DNA of 64,000 nt from Tyto alba (taxonomy: Eukaryota; Chordata; Aves; Strigiformes; Tytonidae): the NCBI RefSeq assembly GCF_018691265.1, contig NW_024881261.1, forward strand, positions 22,965,374 to 23,029,373, read 5' to 3'. A program made the position numbers and the translations under genes. The notes beneath the pieces are model-generated. The model worked only from the letters and a program-made list of their open reading frames with translations. It searched no databases and was not told the origin of the DNA. Shown here in pieces: positions 1-14,800 of the stretch; position 1 is the stretch's first letter, and every line of letters starts with the position of its first letter.

Positions 1-2655
1 TTAATGGATGACTATAACATTGTAAGTATGAGTAATAGTATGCAAGGATCAAGTGTGAAAACAAGTGGTGCTGATGATTTTGGAATTGGTTCTTGAGGTG
101 GGGCTGAGAAAGGTGTGGATGCACGTGAACTCATCAGAAGTGTTTATTTGCAAGTCTGAACAAGTGTTTCTGACCTTTGTGTTCAAAGTACAGTGTAGAA
201 AACTGTGATTATAGCTTACCTGCATTAATTCTGGCTTTGCTGAGCCTCTGTCCGACAATAGGACTATTTCAGGCTTCAAGTGCTGCCTAAAACTTAAAGC
301 TCTGAGACTTGCTGCTCACTGAGCAGTTTTTATTATAAATGTTTGTTATGTATATGGCATGAATGATACTGTACACATGGCTCCTCCCACTTCTTGTTGT
401 CTGCACCTGTGTTGTATAGACTTCCCTCATACCATGTAATGTGATGGTGAAGTTACTAAGGAAAACTGGTATCTTTTGCTTGATTGAGTGTTGTTGCACA
501 GTTGTTAATTTCAGTAACTGTAATGAAAAGCATTAGGATTGCTTAAAATACATGGGAGTAAGAACTTTAGTAATTATGATGGCATGTCTGAAATACTCTG
601 AATACTGAGAAGTTTTTTTTGTTTTATTAAGATAGTGTCCAGAACTGGTTACCCTCAGCTTGCATTAAGAATATTTTGTGCTGAAATGGCTTTTTTCTTA
701 CTATGTGAAAGCTATCATGTTGATCCACTTCATCTGGATTACCTTTCCTGAGAACCCTACTAGCCAGCATGTGTTCTATGCACTATATCACCCAGTCCAC
801 TATTTTTTTCATTGTTGATTTGTGTCTTGAGGCTGGATTAAACCAAAATTTTGTTCCCTAAATGTAAATGGCTAGAGTCCTTTTTTTTTTTTTCCCCCTA
901 CCAAAAGAAAGTATGTATTCTGCAAAGCATTTAAAAGAAAAGGATTCAGATGATGTTAATGTTTGCTGAAAATTCTAGGCAACTTCTGTTTAATTCTGTT
1001 CTTAAAGCAGGCAACTCATTTCTCTAGGCTCATCCTAGAGTTGGTGCCACTGGTTTTGTGGCACCAGTCCTGTCTCATGGCAAACTTTAGTTCAGTTCAT
1101 GTTTTATCTTATTTGTGGTTTCCCACCTTGGTAAGGCTTACTGATGTCAGTCATATGCACAACCATTAATATTTTATATTGTCCTTAGGAAGTCCTCAAA
1201 ATATCCAGTAGAGAATACTCCATTTTCAGTACAGACTAACCATAAAATAACTTAACTGGTGATAACTAAAGGTAATTACTTCAAACTGCTGTTTGAGGGC
1301 TTTGGAAGGTTTACACTTTATTTTCTGACCTGAAAGAGGCAACCAGATCTTTGTAAGTGCATTCAGATAAAATTATTCCATTTTCTATTTTTCCTTGAAT
1401 TGCTATCCCACCATGGAGTGGCTAGGCTTGACTGTCTTTGTTTCAGGACATCTCCTTAAGTATATGGAGTGCTGTGTTAGTTCACTTCTTCAGGTAGTGA
1501 TTGATTAGAATGTCCTTTAAGTAGTTTAGAGGTATGTATTGCCATGGTTTTGGATACTACCATGGGAACAGATGGTATGCCAGGTGCTAGGCTGTGCAGC
1601 ATAGCCACAAACTGGCATGTGTTTCATGTGGATGGCATATACAAGGCAATCCTGACAGATGAGCATGAGTAAAAAACATGACAGAAAAATACCACCTTGA
1701 AAGTTAAAAAGCACAGGTAGTGCACAAGTGCCATTCCTTCATATACTTGCTGCTTCGTGATAACCTGTTGCATATGCTTCACCTATGTGTTCTTCCATTG
1801 TGTTCCCTGCCTCCCCCTGGATATATCTTGAGTGCTGCTTTTATTGTGGCTTTCCATCTTGTATGTGATCTTTATGATGGTCTTGATATTAAAGATGACA
1901 CTTGTAGCCTGTGAATTTGACTGGTAGGCTTGACCTTTCCTCCCCCCCAACATAGTACATTATGTGGATGTTTTCTGTGGTAGATTAGATATTTTGCAGT
2001 AATTTATTGAAAATTAATAACTTAATCATGGCTAATATTGAGTTCACTTATGTTCTGATACTCCAGGAGCATCTGAGCGGCTTTCCATGTTGGAGGTAGT
2101 AAAAATATTTGAGTAAATGACAACTTTCTGAATTTTTTCAGTGAAGGTAACAGAGTAATCAAAAACTAATCTTGGCAAGCACTGGTAAGGCCTGTGTGCG
2201 AGTGAGAGCAGAAAGTACATGTCAGGGAGTCAACTAACGAGGAATACAGAATGAAAGTAAAATTTTTAAGAGGAAGAAAAATGAAGGGATAGATAAGAGA
2301 TGGGAAAATACACGAGTCTTGGCCAAGTTCTGTTCATGGAAATTAAATCTGTATTCAGCTAGTTGCTTATCTGGTGAGAATTCCAAATAAAACTAGAAGA
2401 ACTATTGTTTTGTTTTCTGTTTCTTCTGCAGTGTTTGTAGCTGCATGGTTTTTCCTCTAATGCCATTACAAATGCTTCTTGCACATACCTGTGGATTGAG
2501 TTGAAAAGAAGAGCATAAAGCCTGCTGTGTTCTTTTTACTGTAGTTATGTTGCTTTTTTAGCTGGCAAAACTTTTGTAATGCATGTTTTAAAAATAATGA
2601 AAGAATATTTGTGAAGCATACCTGTTACAGATGCTTACAATTGTTTCCTACACAG
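1..2655 (+). other. TM9SF3 intron (partial, entered from left edge)
   Basis: AT-rich intronic sequence upstream of the first visible exon. I looked for the preceding TM9SF3 exon, which should encode the segment ending in a Gly codon, and did not find it, so the whole stretch is intron. The small ORFs here have no recognisable content. There are only short homopolymer runs (for example a T-run near 881-893). Confidence 0.85.
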
Positions 2656-2816
2656 GTATTGTTGGAGAAGCAGATGAAAATGGAGAAGATTATTATCTTT
2701 GGACTTACAAAAAACTTGAAATTGGTTACAACGGAAATAGAATTGTAGATGTCAATCTGACCAGTGAAGGAAAAGTGAAATTGGTACCAAACACAAAAAT
2801 CCAGATGTCATATTCA
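2656..2816 (+). CDS. TM9SF3: TM9SF3 window exon 1 (lumenal domain)
   Basis: The acceptor is cctacacag before 2656 and the donor gtaagt starts at 2817. The exon opens at codon position 2, completing a Gly codon begun in an exon outside the window, and closes in phase 0. It encodes residues 1-54 of the visible protein, including the stretches [20 protein letters not shown] and [16 protein letters not shown], which are typical of the TM9SF3 lumenal region. Confidence 0.96.
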
Positions 2817-5800
2817 GTAAGTAATCTGATGATGCATCTGTAATAAGAAATCCTACATGGTGAAATCAATCAAAAATAGCTACTTGTGTACCTACAACTA
2901 TGTATTGATAAGTGAGACTGTATTAGAAGAAGAAACATCTTCACTCCTTCAAATTTTTTTAATTACTGAAATACCTGGATAGGTTTATTAAGAATAAATG
3001 TAAAACAGTGATTTTTGAAACACTTCAAACAAACTGAAGCTTTTATAAAGTACAGAAAAGTGTTTTGGTGGGAAAGGAAGATACCCCAAAAAGTATAGAA
3101 GACCCTTGTGTAGGTATGCATTTTCTTAATGTTTGGAGCTCTGACAGTTGCTTCATAGATTTGAACTGGATTCTGAGCTGGGATCAAAACTCACTGTAAG
3201 CCTTCATACTTTGCAAGCAGTTAGTATCAAAGTTTATTTTGGTTTTGCAATTGCAGTAGAAATTTGTCTTATTTATATAACTTTATTAGTAAGATTTTCC
3301 CTGAAGCCCTCTGCTATTATATTGAATTTCTATGGTAAAAGGTCATGAATAAACAGTGTTTGCTCATCTGAGATAACTAAATTTTTCAGTTTTCCTCCTT
3401 ATTTATTTGATGTTGCTTAAATCTGTAATGGTTCACTTCTCATGTTCACCACATTTGTGTACCGAAACTAGTTCTTAATGCATTGTTTTTCTACAACGTC
3501 TTAGCAGTAGGTGTCAGCATAATATTTTATTTCAGAGAGTATTCTTGCCGCTATTACATTTGTCTTGTGCTGAATAGGTTGTATCATTTGAAGTGCAGAT
3601 AATTGGGTTTTATGTGTGCTTTCTAGAACTACGTTTACACTGATTTCCCTATTTCAACTGCAAAATTGATAGTAGAAATTTTGAAATTTTGTATTCCAAA
3701 CTCCACCAGCATTGTGAAGTCCATTTGCTCTGTGAATTTTGAGGTGGACAGCACTGAGTAGCTGCCAGTAATGAAAATAACATTAGATGTTCCCTTAAAA
3801 TGCTTTTTAGTGTGTAGAGCTCAAGACTTACCTATCCAGTTCTTTGGCACTGCTGGGCAATTTCTGGACTGATGAGTGTGTGGTGTTTAATTCACAGATT
3901 TCTCTGTGATGGTTTTGTTCTAAGCAGTGCTTCTTAGTGGCAGATGCTCTAATGAGAAATGTGTCTGCTTAAAACTGTGTTGAAAGCTATTAATGTTTTG
4001 AGCTACTAATCTTGAACAAGGTTGTAATTTGAACTGAAAAACATTAATATACCTCAAAGTGAATAATACTTGAGTCTTGGGGGTTTTAATCTGTCTCAGG
4101 ACTATGGTGAGTGATAGGGGTATTTAATCTACATTTGTATGCTTTCTTCTCTGCTGAAGTAAGAGAACAGCTGTTGCAAAGAATAGTTCCTTGTCATGTA
4201 TTTTAAAAAGATATACACAAGGAGGCTGCATTTGTTTCAAGATCACTAAAAATCTCAATATTTCAGAATCTTGGAATGCTTTTGAAAAAATTGTAATGCA
4301 CATTTGTGTTTAATTTCTGAAATTGCATTTTAAAATTACAATTAAAACAATCTTGGAAAAATTCTGAAGAATACTCTGTGCTACCATATTAGCACCATAC
4401 AGTTTGTTAGTACAATTAAATCTTCCAAATCCAAAGCATTCCTCTGTGCAGCTAGAGGTGTAACTGATAGCAGTAATATGCTGTTACCCTGTGATAGTAT
4501 AGACATAAACACATACTTTTCCATCTGGTTTCAGAGTTATTTATTGGCAACTGAAGTGTCTATATTGCAGAATCCTGTGGTCTTACAGATTTTAGGCTGC
4601 AGATTTTAGCTTGTAGCTTTAAAAATTCTAATATCTGTCTCTTAGGGTCCAGCCTGATCCCTTTTATCCAGTTCTGTTCCAGACAGCTTATATCTCAGTT
4701 TATGCCCTTTTATTTCCTATTAACATTTGTTTTAAATCTGCTCTTATATCTTCTAATTTCCCTAACTTCTGTTAGACTGCATCTTTTTTCTTGGGCACTG
4801 TATTCAGAGAATTTAGATACAAATGATTTCACTGAATACCAGTCTCAGTGCATGGCAGCAAAACAGATCTCAGCTGTCATTGGGGGAGCAGAAGTAGAGG
4901 GTGTTGTCATCACTCAATAAACACTGGTAATGTTCTCCACAAGCCTTTTTTCATACAATGCAGCACATGGAAACGTTGAAAAAAGGGAGTGTGCTGTCAG
5001 CAAAAAAGAATCTTCAGGAAAATTCCACTGCTTTCTGTCATGTCATTCTTGAACATATTTAAACATGCTTTCTTTCTTTGACCTTTTTTCTGAAACCTAG
5101 GGCAAATTTGGGAGACTTTTTCTAAGCTATTGCCTCCTTGTTTTATGAGTATCTGATGGGGGGGAAAAAATAATCTTTGAACTATTTGTTTGACAAAACT
5201 GAAAAATAGGATCATTTGGATTTTGGTTTTGGCACCTTCGGTGAGAGTATCTTTATGAGCTCCTTCTATAAACATGGATCGGGTTTGTTGTATTTGACAA
5301 CTAGAAGTTTGCATCTTTGGTTAGCCTTGCAGAGATGGTAAGAGCTGAGGCAGTGCAAGACTGGTTCTTCCTTGTTCTTAACCATAAGCATAGACAAGAT
5401 TAGACCCATGAGGCAGGGTGGTTGATGTTCGTTTTTTGTCTGACCTGTAGATACCAGTCTTTAAGAACATCAGTCCATTGTTTTTGCCAAAACCTAGATT
5501 CATATTGAAGCAAACATCTGAAGTGGGTGATTTTTAAAATGTATTATGATTTTCTGTGTTTGAGTATAGCTGAACATATTATAATGAGCTTTCAAGTGTA
5601 AATTTTTATCTCTTTAGGTGAAATGGAAGAAATCAGATGTGAAGTTTGAAGACCGATTTGACAAGTATCTTGACCCATCTTTCTTTCAGCACAGAGTATG
5701 TATTGTTTTAAGGCAACCTTACAAAATATCCCTTTGAAATGGTTGCTTTAGTTCAGAAGATGTCATGGAATTTTTGGATGACATCTTTGAATTTTTGGAT

Positions 5801-8800
5801 ATTCCAGGTGTTCTGGGACAATGGAACTGGCAGATCTAGGACTGTAGGTTTTACGTGATAGTTCTGTTGCTCAAATAGGATGGCTCCAGTTTTTTAGGGT
5901 GCTTGAGTAAAGGTGCAGTCAAGCTTCAAGCCTGCAGCAAATACAAGGCAGTTCAAGCAAATATATTCATGTGATCCAAATTAATAAAGTTTCAGGGACA
6001 CAATTGTATGACTTGTAAGCTGAATAACTACAATTGGTGATCTGTACACTTTTTACTGAAGTAAATGTCAAGCACTAGCCTAAACCAGTTGGTGATATCA
6101 GTTGTGATGGTTTAAACCTGTGGTTGTAATCTCCTTAAGGATAGTATCCTGAGTTATACTACTTTCTGAAATTAGAGGTTTTGGATTGTGTTTGGACCCT
6201 GACGAAAACCAGAAGATGTGCTTGTCAGAGGCAAAATAACCCTGCTGCACATTTTGGTCCTGTGAAAAGCAATGGTTCCTTTGGCTTTTTGGCTGTGTCT
6301 CTTTTGCTACTTAAACCTCTTCTCTAGGAAGGCAGCAGTATACCATGTTGCCTTTCCTTTACCAATGGAGCCTGTGCAGCCAGTTGTTTGAACTTTGCTG
6401 GTGTTTGACTAAGCTGTGATAACTGTCATGAGCAAGTTGGGTTGTTGAAAAGCTTTATGGTGCTTCACAGGCCAGTTGTATTAGGACTTTCTGCAAAGGA
6501 AGTGTAACTTAGCTAGTGCTGACAATCTGTCCTGCTAGGCAATGATTCATCCTTATTGGAACAAATTTGAAGCACATTTACAGTTCTAAACCTTAGGGAT
6601 GTGTTTTCTTTTTGTAGATTCACTGGTTTTCAATTTTCAATTCTTTTATGATGGTGATCTTTCTGGTTGGCCTAGTGTCTATGATATTAATGAGAACTTT
6701 GCGAAAAGATTATGCGAGATACAGCAAGGAGGAAGAAATGGATGATATGGTAAGATCTGCATTCATACTTTTTTAAATCTGTTTTTTTTTCTTTTTAAGG
6801 CTTATTGTTTTCATATATTCATTGTGTTAGCAGCTCTGCCTTTCTTCAGTTGAACAGAAAACTGCTTTATGTGTGTCTTGAAAGTGTTACTGGTTTTCTT
6901 TATAGCATGCTCATAGGTTGCTACCCAGATTTTTGTCTGTAGTCACTGTGTTGATGTTCATATCCACATTTAGGTTAAATGAGGTCCATTCTGAGTGTGT
7001 AATAGAGGCATGCGTATACTCCTAAGCCCTTCAGAAGATTTTAAGGACAGGGAGGGAGTCTGATAGGTTTTACTGCATCATACATTCAGGTGGAAATTTT
7101 TGTTGTCTTGATAAGCATCTGAAAAGTAAACTTGTCACCTAGATTTGATGCATTCAGGAGAGCAGACAAACTTGCACTTGAAGTTGCTTTAATAAGTCTA
7201 ACTTGTGTGTTTGTCATTAATTGTCATGACTAGACTTAAAATTTTGTTGTTGTTGTTCCTAGGACAGAGATCTAGGTGATGAGTATGGGTGGAAGCAGGT
7301 CCATGGAGATGTTTTTAGACCATCCAGTCATCCTCTAATATTTTCATCGCTTATTGGTTCTGGTTGTCAGATTTTTGCTGTGTCTCTTATAGTCATTGTT
7401 GTTGCAATGATAGAAGATTTATACACAGAGTAAGTATAACTGTGCCATGTCTTCTGCATATAAATGCTTAGATGAACAAAATAATTACAAAAGTGAATGT
7501 TCTAACTGGCCTGGAAAAAAGTATTTGAGAATCTTTAGGTCTTGGTCTTTAGATCAGATGTAAGACTCAGAAGGACTCTTTTAAATTGTAAAGAAACTGT
7601 CCTACTCTTATCATGTGAGTTGGTCTCTTTTAATTTTAGTCTATTAATGCTTTCTTTTTGCATGATTTATTATGAAACTAGTTTGTTATTCTGCAGCATC
7701 ACGGGTAGGTTATATGGGAAATAAATGTTAAAAGGTACATATTTCACTCCTGTTTTCATCTGGAGTGACAAGATATTACTCTGCTTTCCCTGCCATGTCC
7801 TGTAAAGACTGAAGTTAGGAGTGTGCTGTGTTGCACATAGTCCTGTTTACTGCTGACAATGCATTAAGCCGATCTTATCCACAAGTCTTCACAGAAACAG
7901 AGGTTTAATTTCTTAAATTTTTGAACAGATACTACTCAGCCTGTGTTACATGTAAAACCTCCAGCAGTAGGTAGACTCTGCTTCTGACCAGAGAGAATTC
8001 ATTTAAAACAAATAGTACTTAAGTGTAACATATCAGTTGTGCTTAACCTAGTTATCTTCCTTTACCTTTTATCTGTTTGAGATTTTTGGTGTCTGGGATG
8101 GACTGATGTGTTTCTGTAGTAGTCGTATTTTGGATACTAGGGGGAAATTTTTTTTAACAAGTGCTGTGTTTTAAATAATGACCAAAATTTCAAATCTCTC
8201 TTCTATTTTCCTTTGAATATCACCTGTAACTGTTGATTTTAACAAGTTGTAATACTTCTAATGTGCCACTAGAGAGAACTCTTGTTTTTTTAATTTAGCT
8301 GCCTTTTAATGGTGTGTTTCAAAAGCCACTCTGTAGTGCCAGTACCTTGGCATATTTTCATTTTTCATATGGGGTTAGTCCCTCCTTGTGCACCATGGTT
8401 ACATTTCTGGATAGACTTAAGTACACATTTTTAATTTTACAGCTTGTCATCAGCCCTTTAAGGGGGAAATGAAACCATTTAAGAATGTTTGTGCACTGTA
8501 GGGAAGCTGTAAGTTAGTAATGGCAATTGTAAAATGTGTCAGAACAGTAATTTTTAAAAATGTATGTGCACTTAGTATTTTATTGCAATAAGCCTTTATA
8601 TCACTTTCAAAGTGAATTTAATTCTAGGTGTGTAACAGAACAATTGACTAAATCTGGTGCAGACAATTCTTACATTTAGGAAAATAGTGATGTGAGTGAA
8701 AAAGGCTGTAAACCATAATTATGAGAATGATTGCCTGTCAGTGTTCTTCAGGTCTGTTAAAACTCTTGGGGATCATGCAGCTGATGCCAACTAAAAGCCT

Positions 8801-11800
8801 CAGTGAAATTTGGTCATGTCAGCTATTTATTAAAACTGGTTTGTGTTTTGAGAAGCTTTCCCATTAGAATATTTGAAACATGAGTAAGCTTGAGAATGGG
8901 AAATTTTACGATAATTTTAAATTAACATCTTCTGGTGATTTTACAGGTAGCCTGGATTTACATGTGTCACTTCAAACTGTGCATGGTCTTCTGGAGTTTT
9001 GCATGTGTTTCTAAATTGTCTTAAGTTATAAGTGTTAAAATTGCTTTCTGTCTAATCAGTAGCTTTCTAAAATTGAACTATTGCTTTTTTTTTTTTTTAA
9101 GAAGCAAATGTTAGCATAAAGCTCCTTTAGTGTGTGTGACCAGGAGGTATATTTGCTTAGTTCGGTCCGTGCCATGCAGTCGTGGACACTGTTTTTGTAC
9201 TAAAGATTACTTCTTTGGGTAGGGCAGGCATCCAGTAACGGTTTATCAAAACCCAGAATGCTAATAGTCTGGAATCTCTCAGAACAACTAATTTGAAGAA
9301 AGTACAGCAAGCTGGCTGAAAACCTACTGCCTTTTGCTATGGAAGAGTATCAGAGAGGCATGGGGAAACAGCTTTATTCATGAATAACATTTATATCTCT
9401 CTATTCTTAGGCATGATTTTTAAAAATGTGTTTGGAGATGGCTTTTGTGATTTAAAATTATTAACTTTGCCTATAAAATTTCAGAAAAAATTATGCCAAA
9501 ATGAGTACTCCAACATTTAATGAGGAGATAATTTAAAAACGACTAAAATCTGATTGGACTACTCCATGTTGATTTGTAGCTTCATTCTAGTATTTATAGT
9601 TTCTAAATCAGGTTTTCTAATTTTCTGCAAGATTAACACTTTCGATCTTAAAAGTTAATTTCTGAGGGATAACAGAAACATCACTCACTAACTTAGTATA
9701 TTTCTGTTAATGCTAGCTTTTATATTAAGTAAAGAGGACCTTTTGTATGCAATAGTTGAATCTTACATTAATGTATGTCATGTAATTAGTTCAGTTCTTC
9801 ATACACAAAGTACACATCCAAATGTCAGTGTATTTTAATCCGAGGTGAGATTTTGTACTCCAGCGAAAATAAATGCCTGTTAGAAAATAATGTAGTATGT
9901 CAGAACTTTCTCCCAGGTTGAATTAAACTTGACTAGAAGCTTTGGATACAAACAGTTCTCATTCTTAGGCAAATTTTACAATTTAATCACTTTAAACTTT
10001 TTGCATTGCCTAAAACGATTAAGTAACTGCTTCTGCTAAATGTCCATATTTTACTGTAATATTTTGCTCTAATACTGTTTGTTTTTCTGTTTCATTTACC
10101 AAAAAAATCACTTCTTGTAGGAGAGGATCAATGCTTAGTACAGCTATATTTGTTTATGCTGCAACATCGCCAGTAAATGGATATTTTGGAGGAAGCCTTT
10201 ATGCTAGACAAGGAGGTAAAGTGTTTTCATACTTAAGCATTTTCATTACATCGTTAAATGGAGAAGTTATTATTTTCTGATTTGCACCAATATAGAAGTG
10301 TCATCACGGAGCTAGGTCATTCCAATGGAATGCATTAAATTCTTAATAAACAGAAATTTTTTTTAGTATATTTAACTTTCATATCATTTCCCATTCGGTA
10401 TTGGCTGCATTTTCTAACTAAAGATAGCTGAAGCCTCTGGTTAATTTAAAAGTAATAAGAGCTGAAGAACTGTTAATGGTTGTATCTTATCAGTTGCTTG
10501 TTATAGTGTTGTATATAATTGGCTCATGACATCCAGGGGGTATAATAGTCTCTTCCTCTTCTGTAACGTGCTGTTAAACAGCTCACATCATCTTCTCCAG
10601 ATGATTCCTACATAACCGTCCTCTGTAGGTACTGGGGGGATTATGTTTACTAACACAGAAAGGATGAGTATACAGTACTTACTAGACCATTAATTGTGGA
10701 TGGGGAAAACTGTTTATAGCATCTTTTAAAGAAGGTTATTCTACTTTCCAGTATGTGCTCTGCTTTATACTTAGCAAATTCAAAATAGGTATCAGTAGAG
10801 AGCAGAAGCCCAATAAAATTGACATAACAGAATTGGACAGACTGTCTTCAAGTGCTCCCCACTATGCTTCTGAGTTATGACCAATTATATCCTTGCAGTC
10901 CGCTAGCTTCATCCATTCCCTATGCTGCAATAAAAGAGTAATCAATATCTATTATCTTCTGCACTTCTTTAGGAAAAAATCATTCTGGTAAGTTTGCAAA
11001 ATAAAATTTGTATCTTTTTAGCATGATGTACTTGTTAGTATTCAGTCTCAACTGCACTCTGAGTTTGGAGGTTAGATGTTTCTTTTCATGTGGCTCATGT
11101 ATAAACCTAGTGACTGGTAGAAAAACAGATCTAGGTAAATTAGGGTTGCTGTTCTAAAATGTACCATGCTGTATAGTTGAGCCAAATTTGCATTTTTTTT
11201 CTACAGATCAAGCATATCAAACTGTGAAATGCTGATTTATTGTCTCATGGTGAAAATACATATGATGGTCTTGAAAAGCATATGTTAGTTTTCTGGCTGT
11301 TTGTTATTTAGTAAAAATTACAGATGCATCTATGGTGTATTAAATTTAAATGCAGACAGTATTTAAGAGCATAAAAAGTAAAGGGAATACAGACAGTGAA
11401 AAATCTTAAGGTATTGTCTAAGAGGTTTTTTTTTTTGAGTAATAACCTCTAACAGGTGTTGCTGTTCCCTTTATGCCTGGGGTTTAGAAATCACTTTCCT
11501 TCTACCTTTTCTGCTGTTGAAGATGTCTAAGTTCCATTTTGCTGTATATGAAATGCCACGGATAGCCCATTCCTTGATACATCTTGAATGTATTGGAATA
11601 AGCCTCCTAAGGGCAAGACAGGGCGGAGCAGGTGCTGCCAGGAAGCAGGGGTAGTGCTGAGTTGTTCTGGGGGCTGTGCTGACCTCTCATGCTCTCGGGG
11701 TGTGAGCAGCTCTGGACAGGGCCAGCTCTGCTACTTCTATCTCTACTAATTTGTAGCTTCCATATACACTTACATTTCATACCCCAGTCTCTTTGGCGGG

Positions 11801-14800
11801 CTTAGTCAGCATATGCTGTTCTTTAGCTGAAACGTTCTTGTGCTGTATCCCTTTTCATCTCTCTTAATAAACTGATTTATATGCTGCGTCTTGTGAGTTG
11901 CCAGTAGTCAAACGAAACTGTTAGTTGACTTTTGGCTCTTGTATCAATGTAGTATGTCATTACTTATTTCTTTTACCTCTTGAGGGGAGAAATTGTCAAA
12001 CACCCAAATTCTGGAGAGCTTGTTGATAACTTTCTAAACAAATTACGCTGTATCTCACCAGTCCCATTGGAATGTCCCTTCTTACAGGAAGGCGATGGAT
12101 AAAACAGATGTTCATCGGAGCCTTCCTTATTCCAGCAATGGTGTGTGGAACTGCCTTCTTCATTAACTTCATTGCCATCTATTATCATGCTTCAAGAGCT
12201 ATACCCTTTGGAACCATGGTGAGTCATTTTACTGGAGAATTTAAACATCATTTTAGACACAGGAAAGCTACATTTTAGTCCAAATACAATTGTGAGTCAT
12301 AGCTTTAGCTTCCTAGTTAGAAATTTATTCTGGGAGGGATTTAAGGTGTTACAAGTATAATTCCTTTTAATCACAATAACAGCTGCTGGATGCCGACAAC
12401 AGTCTTCTCTCTGCTTAAAACTACGTTTCTGCTTTGTATTCAAGCTTACAACGTAGGAAGTTAACAACTTGAAATTTCTTCTGGATGGCCAATGCAAACT
12501 GGTTATAAGCTAAAATGCAATACCAAAGGATTCCAAGTGAAAGCTCCTTCCAAATCATTGCAGTCAAGCAGAAAAAATAGAAATAAAAGATCAGGCAACA
12601 ATATGAGATGAGGCGTCCTGAGGAGGTCTGGCTTTACAAAAATTAATCACTGTTTTCACTCTGTGAAGTGGTATTTAGTATCCAGTTATGATCTTGTCTC
12701 TGTATTAACCATGCCACTTGAAAAACAATGCTGGTTGGATTACTTTCTCATTGAATTGCGATGACTTTTCTTGTTTCTTGTGGCTTTTGTCAGGATTTTG
12801 TTTGTTGTCATGGCCCTTTCAACCAACATCAAACAACCCTGTGAATACAATGTAGGAAATAATCACTTGACACTTTAGCAGAATATCTGTTTGAGCTTGC
12901 AAGGGGTATTTGAGAGCAGAATTTTTTTGAAATATGCACCATAAAATTGCTTTCCTAATTTTGTGCAGTAGCACTATTAACCTTAAAAACAAATCTTAAT
13001 ACAGGAAGGCTTGTTTTCTCTTCAATATTTGTAGCAAATCTTGGGATTTAACATTTTTTAGAGCTTCTTTCTTTGCATATCTGCTTTTGTGATATGTTAA
13101 TTGTTCAGTCTATTCAGAGATATTTGAGTAGCCTTGGGTTTCTTCTTAGTTTAACTCTGCCACAAAATGAAGAGTAGTATCACAAGTTCTGTCTTATAAA
13201 TTGTATTATTTGGGATCTAATCAAATTCAGTATGTGAACTAATAAATGGTAACAGAGAGACAATTTTTAGTTTCAGGAAAAGGCTTTCAGTAATTTTTTA
13301 GTGATGGAGGAGTCATTACTGTGCATGTACATTACTGGTTCTAGTCACCTCCTTATTAGCAGTATTTTCAGTGCATGCTTAAATACCAACTTTTTACATC
13401 TAATTTGTTGTTAAATATAATATCAAGCTAAACATGTTTATAATTAGTTCAATTAATTTTTTCTGGTTTTCTTCTTCAAGAAATTGGATGAAAAGTCTAT
13501 CTTTGGATATGTTTGTATTAGTTGGTCAGTGTCCCAAAGGAATATTGTATTGCTTTTTCTTTCCAAAGCTAGCAGCCATATACAATACTGTCATAAAAGT
13601 TTACAACATTGATCTTTGATGTGTGCAAAGAGGCTCTGTTTTACTGCTGAGCAGGCATTTACGATATCACATTTCTTGCTTGTATTCCCATCTGGAGGTC
13701 AGGAATGCTGAGGGAAGGGAATTCCACCTGTGGTGAAGTTTGTCTTGTAAATCTGTTCAACTGATTTGTATTTTAAGATTATGGAAACATGTACACGCAA
13801 AAGCAAATGGGAATATAAATCTTCAGGGCTTACTTAATCAGGATGTTAGGACTCTTTATACACAGCTATTTTAATGATCTCAAGGTTTTATGAAAGTGTT
13901 TGAATCATTATGACTGTGGCAATAAAACTTCAGTAGAGTTAGGAGACTTTTAGTAGGAACGGGTTATGAATCGGAAACTTCATCAGAATATACAACGCTC
14001 TAATGATTTCAGATCAACTAATGAAGCTGGTTTGTAGAAGGAAATTAAACTTGTTTGAAATTACCATGTTGTGCTTCAGGATGAAGTCCTCGGGAAGTCC
14101 TCTGGCTGTATGGATAAGATACCTTTTGTTTTCAATGTAGAGAAGCTTCCAGAATTTTCTAGTGCAAACTTGCTGCTGCTTTCTTGGGGAAATGAAGCCT
14201 CTGCCATCTAAATGTACTAGAATACATACCCTGGCATGTCTTGAAATCACCCTCCTTTATTTAAATTGCTGGCAAGATTTACCACTTCTTGACTACTGTA
14301 AATCTGGAAAAAGCAGAAACTGAGTTACTGAAAAAAGTCTCTGAGCTAAAAGGTTGCTAAGAGACTATGCTTAAATATGACATCCTGTGCTTTGCCTGTT
14401 TTGCATTGCTACTTCCCAGTGTACTGCTAGGTAGTCTCCTCTCTGGCTTAATTCCTCCCTCCAAACAGATTTTTCTATGGAATTGAAAGCAAAGGCAGCT
14501 GATAGTGTCAAAGACAAGACATCTAAGCTAATGCACAGTTAGTGCATCTTTGATCTACCTGGAATCTACTTTTCTACACTTTGTCTTTTAAATGCTCTAT
14601 TTGATTGGGCTCTTGGGGACCTTCCTATACCTCACTGTCATTGCAGTCTGTCTTGAACTTCAAAGCTTCGTTCACCTTGTACAACTCACTCCTGAGGTCT
14701 GGGATGTCCTCAAAGATGTGGTGGGGACTGAGGAGATCCAAAGTTTGTTTCTGAAATCATTCTTCAGTCTTGGGACTGTGCCTTTAGCCCTTTTAGTTAT

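Noticed and set aside
5768..5800. Short direct repeat of gaatttttggat with flanking gatgtcat/gatgacatc
   Set aside because: Too short and isolated to indicate a mobile element or regulatory array.
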